Positions 57,115 through 64,000 of a stretch of DNA of 64,000 nucleotides are shown here, piece after piece. The first letter of the stretch is position 1. Every line of letters begins with the position of its first letter. A program made the translations under genes and the position numbers. The notes under the pieces were generated by a model. The model did not search any database. It had not been told where the DNA came from and saw nothing but the letters and a program-made list of their open reading frames with translations. The stretch is taken from the NCBI GenBank assembly GCA_037976565.1, contig CP137682.1, positions 5,888,827 to 5,952,826 of the forward strand. Direction: 5' to 3'. The stretch comes from Mesocentrotus franciscanus. Lineage: Eukaryota > Echinodermata > Echinoidea > Camarodonta > Strongylocentrotidae.

Positions 57115-59883
57115 ATGGATATCATTCGATTTTTATGGGTAGGATCTGTGCTGATGTCAGCAGTGGTCAGCTCTGATGCTGTTCTTCAGAACTTCACAGG
57201 AGTTCCGTGTAGGTATGATATAGTCAGTGGTGGATTGAAAGTTGATTGCTCTCATCGTTCTCTCACTGCAATACCAAGTAACCTCACGGAAGAGACCACC
57301 ATCTTGGATATGAGTGGCAACCGATTGTCCAATCTGGCTAACAATTCATTATGTGGCCTTCCAAACATAGTTTCTTTAAATTTTCAATCTAATAACCTAA
57401 GTAACATGATAGAGCGAGGAGCGTTTCGTTCGTTACCTAATCTGAATTCCACAACTCTTACCAACAACAATATCACATCTCTGCCCTCTGGTCTCTTCTC
57501 AAAGAATGGGAAGCTTCAGGCAGTTAATCTGGCGAGTAATAGACTGGACTCCTTTTCTGTTAATGTCTTTAATTCTGTCAACACATTAAGAGTCGTGGAT
57601 GTGACACACAATTTCATCACGCGTCTGCATTTTGAAGGCTTCAAGAGCAGAAACCTGTCCAATCTGCTTTTCGCTTCAAACAGACTATCAATGCTTCAAG
57701 AAGATGTTTTTTTGCCTCTCAAGGACACCCAAATCGATAGACTTGAATTATCTAACAATAATCTCAGATCTCTCAAAAGTGGTTTGTTTCAACATCTTAA
57801 ACTTGTAAGGGGTCTGGGTTTAAGTCGCAATTATTTTCGAAATTTCAGTGTCCTTCCTTTCATAGGAATGTCGTCTTTACAGAAGCTCATGATGGCGAAT
57901 AATGAAATTTCAGTTATGCAACCCATCCCTTCATCATTTAACCAAACTCACGTTTTTCCCCCGGTGACATATCTTGATCTACAAGGCAACAATATACGTA
58001 CGATGCCTTCTCGTGCCTTTTGGGGCCTGAGTAAACTCATAAGATTAGATATTCACCAAAGTCGCATCAAAACAATCCAAAACGACTCATTTGAGGGACT
58101 CGATTCTCTAGAAATTCTGGACCTTACTGGAAATCCTATTTCCCATGTATCAAGCGTCATGTTTAATCCATTTTGTCCAAGGCTTCGATCTTTGATTTTA
58201 CCTAAGAGTAAACTCTCTCAACTCAACCCAACGCAGTTTGGCGGTATTACAACTTTAACTAGTCTCAACCTAGCAAGGGGTGTCATTCGGTTTATAGTAA
58301 TAAGTCGTGTAGGATGGAACATGCCAGCTCTGCAATCACTGGACATTTCATTGAATAGACTATCTCGTCTCGATAAGAACTCCTTCTACGGCATGACAAA
58401 CCTTACTTTTCTCAACATTTCAAAAAATCCAATAACAACAATTGAAAACGCAGCTTTTGCAACCAATGATCAGCTTCAGGAGTTGCGCTTGGAGACTCTC
58501 GGGAGTTTTGGTTCTTTGTGGACCCCTTTTACGAATCTCTATAAACTAACTTCTTTGCAATTGTCTCATACGCCTGTAAAACAAATAACCTATAAATTAT
58601 TTACAGGGTTAACGAACCTCCGGAGATTACACATGAATTACTGTGATTTGTCAGCTGTCAGCTTCTGGGACCCTCATATGCTGAATGTTCCAGTCCTATC
58701 AAACCTTTCCAAATTAGAATATCTTTTCCTCAAAGGAAACAAACTGACTAATTTGCTTCCAGGAACATTCCATGGACTGCAAAGTCTCAAGAGCTTAAAT
58801 ATGCCAAGTTGCAATATAGGGAATCTCCACGAAGACATCTTCATGAATCTTACAACCTTGATAACCTTGGTGATAGACCAGAACCCAATCAAGGAATTGA
58901 CATCGCAACACTTCAGAGACCTCACTTCTTTGATTGGTGTATCAGTCAAAAGCAATGAAATCAAGGAGTTAGCTGTAGATTTATTCAGTGCGAACCCAAA
59001 GCTGAGTTATCTCTACATCTCCCACAACCATCTGACAACGATTAAAGAAGGTACGATCCTTCCAGAGAGAACCCTAGATATCTCCTACAATCCGTTCGGT
59101 TGCAACTGTGACATGACATGGTTCATTGACTGGATAAACAAAGAACCATTGAGTATTAACCATCCAGATCAGACCAACTGCTCCCAAGCCTCTCTGTCCA
59201 AGTTCAGGAATCAGCCCATCCTAAAGTTTGATCCAAGAGGTGTTTGCGGACCTAGAATAATTGTGTATGTTATCTCCACATTCGTTATTGTGACCTGCAC
59301 TGTGGTGATAATCGTGGCATACCAGCGGCGATGGTTGATCAACTACAAATGCTTCCACTTTAAACTGTTGTTTGTTGGCCAGCATGGTGAACAGGACGGA
59401 CGCGGGAGGCTCGATTACGAGTACGACATCAATCTCGCGTTCGACGACGATGATGAACAGTGGGTCAGGGGAATATTGAAACCAGGTCTTGAAGAACGAC
59501 TACCTGATTTCGACAGGATCGTGTGCGGAGATGACGATCTCCCGCTTGGAATGTACTACATTGATGCCATTTCCGAAGTCGTCGAGCAAAGTTATAAAAG
59601 CATCTTGATCGTGAGTAATCGAGCCGTAGACAATCATGAGTTCATCAGCAAACTTCGTCTCGCGGTTGACCACATGAATGAGGTCGAGCTAGAAAAGGTA
59701 ATTTTGATATTCAAGGAAGACGTTCCTGATGGGCGTTTACCATATCTAGTCCGGCTGTTCCTCAGCAAGAATAAACCGTATTTTCGATGGTCAGAAGATG
59801 AATATGGTCAAAAACTCATGTGGGAGAAACTTGTCAAAGAACTGGCATGGAACAAGAAAATGAATGATATATTACCTATCTAA
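57115..59883 (+). CDS. Toll-like receptor, copy 2 (intact, intronless, 922 aa)
   Basis: Sister of the gene at 17857 with identical length and layout: signal peptide 1-22, leucine-rich repeats, C-terminal cap 659-712, membrane segment about 715-736, TIR from 770 with YDINLAF, GDDDLPLG and FRW. The frame is open upstream to a TTG at 57073, but the first ATG is 57115 (CACAATGG), matching the start of copy 1. I count 37 amino-acid differences (about 96% identity): 4 in residues 1-145, 18 in 146-229, 15 in 230-922, and only one in the TIR domain (I to V in KED(I/V)PDG). Role as for copy 1: innate immune recognition at a membrane with TIR signalling. No disablement is visible. Confidence 0.96.
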   Translation: MDIIRFLWVGSVLMSAVVSSDAVLQNFTGVPCRYDIVSGGLKVDCSHRSLTAIPSNLTEETTILDMSGNRLSNLANNSLCGLPNIVSLNFQSNNLSNMIERGAFRSLPNLNSTTLTNNNITSLPSGLFSKNGKLQAVNLASNRLDSFSVNVFNSVNTLRVVDVTHNFITRLHFEGFKSRNLSNLLFASNRLSMLQEDVFLPLKDTQIDRLELSNNNLRSLKSGLFQHLKLVRGLGLSRNYFRNFSVLPFIGMSSLQKLMMANNEISVMQPIPSSFNQTHVFPPVTYLDLQGNNIRTMPSRAFWGLSKLIRLDIHQSRIKTIQNDSFEGLDSLEILDLTGNPISHVSSVMFNPFCPRLRSLILPKSKLSQLNPTQFGGITTLTSLNLARGVIRFIVISRVGWNMPALQSLDISLNRLSRLDKNSFYGMTNLTFLNISKNPITTIENAAFATNDQLQELRLETLGSFGSLWTPFTNLYKLTSLQLSHTPVKQITYKLFTGLTNLRRLHMNYCDLSAVSFWDPHMLNVPVLSNLSKLEYLFLKGNKLTNLLPGTFHGLQSLKSLNMPSCNIGNLHEDIFMNLTTLITLVIDQNPIKELTSQHFRDLTSLIGVSVKSNEIKELAVDLFSANPKLSYLYISHNHLTTIKEGTILPERTLDISYNPFGCNCDMTWFIDWINKEPLSINHPDQTNCSQASLSKFRNQPILKFDPRGVCGPRIIVYVISTFVIVTCTVVIIVAYQRRWLINYKCFHFKLLFVGQHGEQDGRGRLDYEYDINLAFDDDDEQWVRGILKPGLEERLPDFDRIVCGDDDLPLGMYYIDAISEVVEQSYKSILIVSNRAVDNHEFISKLRLAVDHMNEVELEKVILIFKEDVPDGRLPYLVRLFLSKNKPYFRWSEDEYGQKLMWEKLVKELAWNKKMNDILPI

Positions 59884-60609
59884 AGAAGTCTTCCCATTGA
59901 GAATACCACCCCGAGTTTATTATGCTTTTGGAGTTCATACAACCCCAAAAGACAAATGGAGTTATCGTTCATTATTTTGTAAGCAGCATTGTACAGTACG
60001 TGGCAAAGCTTTGGACGGCACTTGGGCATAATAATTATTATATGCCCTCTCATCGCATGACGGGAACACCACTCCCCAATCAATGGACTTATAAATTAGC
60101 TTTTTATTTTCATCCTCCTTGTAAGATCGATGCCCCCAAGATCCCGATGCCGCACAAGTGCCTGATCCCATGCCATGTTTCTGTTAATGTGTGTCATTAC
60201 ATGCTGTTAGCTCCAGAGGAACTGTTCAAGTCTTATGTGTTTGTGATATTCGTATCGATATATGTACATGATTATTATTGTTGATCCATGCGAATATTCT
60301 TTAAATATGTTTCCTGTTCTATTTGCATCATTTTAGACACAAGGTACATGTAGGTGTAGATGCAAGCAGAAGCTAGTCATGTATTCAGTCACTTATATAT
60401 ATATTTGTGTTTCGCCTATCTCTAATATCTCTATAACCAATTGGCATAAAACTTTCATATTTTATATCATGAAACTTCAACTTATTGCCAAGCATATCAA
60501 CATATTCAATGCGCGTTTACGCGTAAGTCCGCGCAAAATTTAACTATGCTCAAAATTGTCTCAAGTTAATTTTGCATATGTTTCAAGCCATTTTGAATAT
60601 TTGTGAAAG
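59884..60609. other. TLR copy 2 3' region
   Basis: Matches 20626-21210 until about 60400, including the CCCCAAAAGACAAATGGAGTT segment. Then follows a CTCTATAACCAATTGGCATAAAAC segment that corresponds to about 25700 in unit 1. No gene. Confidence 0.5.
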
Positions 60610-60815
60610 TTTCGCGCACACGCGCGTTTTTCCGTGCGTCGGCCTATACGAAAGCCAAAAACACCGTTTTTTCACATGTTTTGGGGAACTGATCATATTC
60701 TTGATAATTCTAACTCATTAGTCGACTTTTTTGAAAATTCATTTTCGATACGCGCACGTAAAAACCTCGAAATGCAAGCGCGCGCGAATTTTATAAAAAA
60801 AAAACAAAGAATTGT
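60610..60815. repeat. Dispersed block with CGCGCACGTAAAA segment, copy 2
   Basis: Diverged match of 16274-16438 (CCGTGCGTCGGCC, CTGATCATATTCTTGA, ATACGCGCACGTAAAAACC), with about 30 extra bases near 60650. Confidence 0.65.
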
Positions 60816-61755
60816 AAAAATTGTAAGAATTGCCAAAAAAATAATTTTGCGATATCTCCTCAGAATTGCCCCCATTTTGTATTGCATATTCTGAAAGGGT
60901 TTGAAGTGTAAATATGATTTGATACATCATTTTTGCTGAACAGAGGTTATATAACGTCATCATATTGCAATTTAAAGTAAGATTTTATATTTTCAATTAA
61001 TGACGTCATTTTCTCAATGTTCTTTTGACAGTGTTTCTCTTGTTCTACTTGATTTTCTTCAAAACTTTAATACATTGCTACATTACACCACGAAAAAGAT
61101 CAATATTTTCAAGCGAGTTTTATGAAACAGTCCTCAGGTCTTTAGAATGAACTTGTCTTAAGAACTTGCTCTCTAAGCTTTGAGAGCCAGGTGCGACATC
61201 AGTCAGCTGATCAGTGGGAAGAGCATCCCAAACACAGGGAAATGTGTGAATTGCAGAGCAGTGGAGCCTTTGTGTGCGAGCATTCAGATGTTTAAATTGA
61301 ACAATGTCAGAATATTTTAGCTAACATGAATAGCAGATTGAACAGCTTCGCAGTTTAAGAGGCTAATAAAAGGCTGTAACAACAAAACTGACGGGAAGAT
61401 AGTGTCGCCTAGATAGAAGAAAAAGGTGTACTACTTGAAATTTTGGAGGCGTCCAATTTCCGTCTTCCTTGTTTGAGATAAATTCATGTAGCTAGTCTTT
61501 TTAACCTTTTAATTTTGTCAATATGTCCAAAGTTCCTACATAATTTGTTCAAGAAGCTCTGCTTCTAATTAGTTCCTCCTTTCTCGTGCCATTACTTTGT
61601 CTTATCTCGTTGTATATTTTTTGTAATATAAATTATTTATTGTATTATGTTTTGCATGATAAATAAAATCATTTGAACCATTGAATCATTTGAATCATTT
61701 CAATTGTGGTAAGCCATATAATTCTCGGCCTCAACCCTATTGCCAAACCTTTTGA
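60816..61755. other. Unit 2 downstream flank, no gene
   Basis: Blocks at 61487-61540 and 61708-61740 match 25770-25890. The stretch 61190-61460 is unexplained; it may be an old minus-strand LINE C-terminus, but no clear motif remains. Confidence 0.4.
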
Positions 61756-62160
61756 TTGATTGATTTTTATTTGACAAGCTTCCAACATACAACAATATAC
61801 AAGAATAACTGATCAAAATTAAGTCAGCTTGAACAGGATAACCCACGAAAGCTCGAGAGCGTATTTCCAGTGGAGTTCCCGACATACGTCATGTACAAAA
61901 TTAATAAGTTAAAATAGTAATATTTACAGACAGATAAGAAAAAATAAATTATTAAATATAATAATGATGATAATAATAATAATAACAAAATAAAACTGAT
62001 GATAGAAATGATAATAAGTCCAAGACGAAAAGAGAAGAAGAAAAGGAGGAGGAGGAGGAAGAAGAGGAAAATAATGATGAATATGTTGAATTTCTATAAC
62101 GTACAAAAAAAAAAGTATATACAAAAATACAAAAAGTATGAACCGGCAAAAGAAAAAAAT
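61756..62160 (-). mobile_element. LINE B 3' end, truncated copy
   Basis: Matches 51747-52250, including the GTCAGCTTGAACAGGATAAC segment, the AAG/AGG tract and the GTACAAAAA-AAGTATATAC end. Its TGAT-repeat tail sits in a CCAAACCTTT site that is uninterrupted at 25878 in unit 1, so this insertion happened after or in only one duplicate. Confidence 0.85.
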
Positions 62161-62246
62161 AATAAAATCTGTATTAAGAAATGTGACATTTTGTTTTAAA
62201 TTCATATCTGGGTTCATTTTTCTATTTATGCTTTTATGTGGCAATG

Positions 62247-62630
62247 TTAAAAACTCATATAATTGTGATGATTTTTATTGAAATCAAATGAACATCAAAC
62301 AATAAATCAATTTTTTTACAAAGATTTTTACAGAATAAAGAGCACCATACTTGACACTCCATAACTCAGTGGAATTTTTACCAAGTGGGTCATTTTTTGT
62401 GTGTGTGTATGTGTGTGGGGAGGGGAGGGGGAGGGGGGGGGGCTTTTCTTCGAATTACAGAAGTGGACCAGATTCGCAAAGTGGTCGTCATACTGCTAAA
62501 TAAATGCATCACTGCATTTTTACTAATTCGCCAAAGGTTCTTGCAGCGAAAACGTTCGCAAAGTTCCTTTTTCATACAATTCCAAAGAAATACGAGATAC
62601 TTAAACATAGGACTGCATTTTACGTTCATG
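62247..62630 (-). pseudogene. Relic of a TLR 3' part
   Basis: Matches 44205-44345 and 44515-44685, that is, the last remnant of the C-terminal cap of the 44.6-46.7 kb pseudogene plus its downstream flank (CGAAAACGTTCGCAAAGTTCC, AAATACGAGATACTTAAACA). The leucine-rich repeat part is gone; similarity ends at about 62625. A G-rich run (62415-62450) replaces about 30 bp. Confidence 0.7.
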
Positions 62631-63216
62631 CTGTCAATTGTGAAATGATTACATACTGTTTTATTGTTTTCATTTCATCGAAGACTTGAATATATGGCTT
62701 ATAGTATTTAGTAAATAATAGGAATGAATGCTATATTTACGATTAAAGGCTTTCGGTGACACCATGTACTAGCCGAACCGAATATGTTGATTACTCTTTC
62801 GTTAAAAGAACTCGCTTATTAGGCGTTTAGAGGGATTATGGAGAAAGAAAAGGAAAGGGAAAAGATAACAGAAAGAGGTTTTTTAAACATTTCGACGATA
62901 ATATTCTGGGGTTTTGTTTTCACTGTTTCTTCACCTAAAATGAGGTATAATGAAAAAGAAGGAAGGAAAGGGGAGGAAGGTAAATTAAAGTCGGTAGTCT
63001 TGGTAAAACCAACATCATCATTAATGCTTATATATTTTCTTTTTTTTAAACAAATAAATTATAATTCATGAAATGAACAATGTTTAACATTTTCCACATA
63101 GTCTATGAATAAAAAGAAAACATCAGCCGTTAGGGCTGAAGCGGGGGCTGAAGCAGTTTCCGTGATAAAATAGATAAATGGAGAAAAAAAAAATGAAGTA
63201 ATGAAATCGTAAATTG
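62631..63216. other. Spacer, no gene
   Basis: AT- and purine-rich sequence. The 77-codon frame at 62838-63071 is Glu/Lys-rich, low-complexity and without family features. Confidence 0.45.
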
Positions 63217-63355
63217 ATTGATTGATTTTATTCGCCAAGCCTCCAACATACAACAATATTAAAGACTAACAGATTAAAATTAAGTCAGCTTGAACAGGAT
63301 AACCCAAGAAAGCTCGAGAGCGTATTTCCAGTGGGGTCCCCGACATACATGTTTT
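63217..63355 (-). mobile_element. LINE B 3' end, very short copy
   Basis: Third copy of the LINE B tail (TTGATTGATTTTATTCGCCA ... GGTCCCCGACATACA), cut after about 139 bp. Confidence 0.85.
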
Positions 63356-64000
63356 GTATTGTATTTATTAAAAAGCATTTATGTACATCAATAATCTGTT
63401 TATAAACATATAAAACATTAAAAAAATCAATTTACAATGCAATGTAACAAATCAATATTCTGTTTGTAAACATATATCATATAAATCAATTTACAATGCA
63501 GTGTAGCAAAACAGAAGGAGAAAGAAGAAACAGGAGAAAAACTCTTTTTTCTTCTTGAAATAACATGACACATAATGCATAAATTAAGTAATATAATGTA
63601 TTATAATACATCCGAAGATTTAGATATATAAAACCTAATATAGCAATTTTCTAAATAAATTATAACTCATGCTATACAAAATAGGCAAATGAGGTACATG
63701 GAATGCAATAGATAATCGTTTCGCCTGAAATAAATGAGGTAATAGTACCTATACATAATGCGACCTACTGTAAAATTAAACCAAAAACATAAGATTGTAA
63801 ATTTTTTGGCTTGTCTATATTAAAGTACATGTATATACATGTTGGGTCATTGTCGTTTAGTACATTAGGTCGAATACATAACAGAAATATAGAGAAAACA
63901 ATAGGGTTGTATACTTATCTTTTATCAAACTGTATTAAAAAAAAATCCTTTGTTGTTACATAGTATCTAAAAGTTACCCCTCACTGCAATTAAGTTTTTT
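63356..64000. other. AT-rich end of window
   Basis: No gene. Internal near-repeats of CAATCTGTTTATAAACATAT and AATCAATTTACAATGCA (63390-63500) suggest a decayed tandem duplication. Confidence 0.4.

Overview
This is a eukaryotic, AT-rich, repeat-dense window, most probably from a sea urchin or another echinoderm. The evidence is two intact single-exon Toll-like receptor genes of the large echinoid type, TLR pseudogenes nearby, a Golgi carbohydrate sulfotransferase with introns, several families of non-LTR retrotransposon, a tRNA-derived SINE family and many short DNA-transposon derivatives. The species assignment is inference. No bacterial-style operon, CRISPR array or intact tRNA/rRNA gene was seen.

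Layout. 1-5935 is a nearly perfect satellite with a 119-121 bp monomer, entering from outside the window. About 6.6-25.9 kb is one unit of a large segmental duplication: a dispersed 1.1 kb repeat (two tandem copies, the first broken by a hAT-type MITE), an old minus-strand LINE fragment, a younger plus-strand LINE (12446-16237), TLR copy 1 (17857-20625), then a LINE tail holding a 2.4 kb hAT-type element filled with a GC-rich tandem array. About 49.5-61.7 kb is the second unit, with the same order and TLR copy 2 (57115-59883). The two TLR coding sequences sit 39,258 bp apart with no length difference. The second unit lacks the young LINE and the hAT elements, so it gives natural empty sites for them.

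Between the units lie a TTAA-flanked inverted-repeat element, an L2/CR1-like LINE tail, a pair of fold-back MITEs, three copies of a tRNA-derived SINE, a minus-strand carbohydrate sulfotransferase gene (32.5-36.7 kb, at least two good exons, one frameshift), a TAA-flanked MITE, a 5'-truncated LINE with a 13 bp target-site duplication (39094-42429), a GGGGCACTT-type minisatellite and a broken minus-strand TLR pseudogene (44.6-46.7 kb). A relic of that pseudogene's 3' part recurs at 62.2-62.6 kb.

Functionally the only likely working genes are the two TLRs (transmembrane innate immune receptors) and perhaps the sulfotransferase. The most interesting signal is in the TLR pair. They encode 922 residues each with 37 differences by my count, 18 of which fall in residues 146-229 of the leucine-rich repeats, where replacement changes far outnumber silent ones. 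The TIR domain is almost unchanged.
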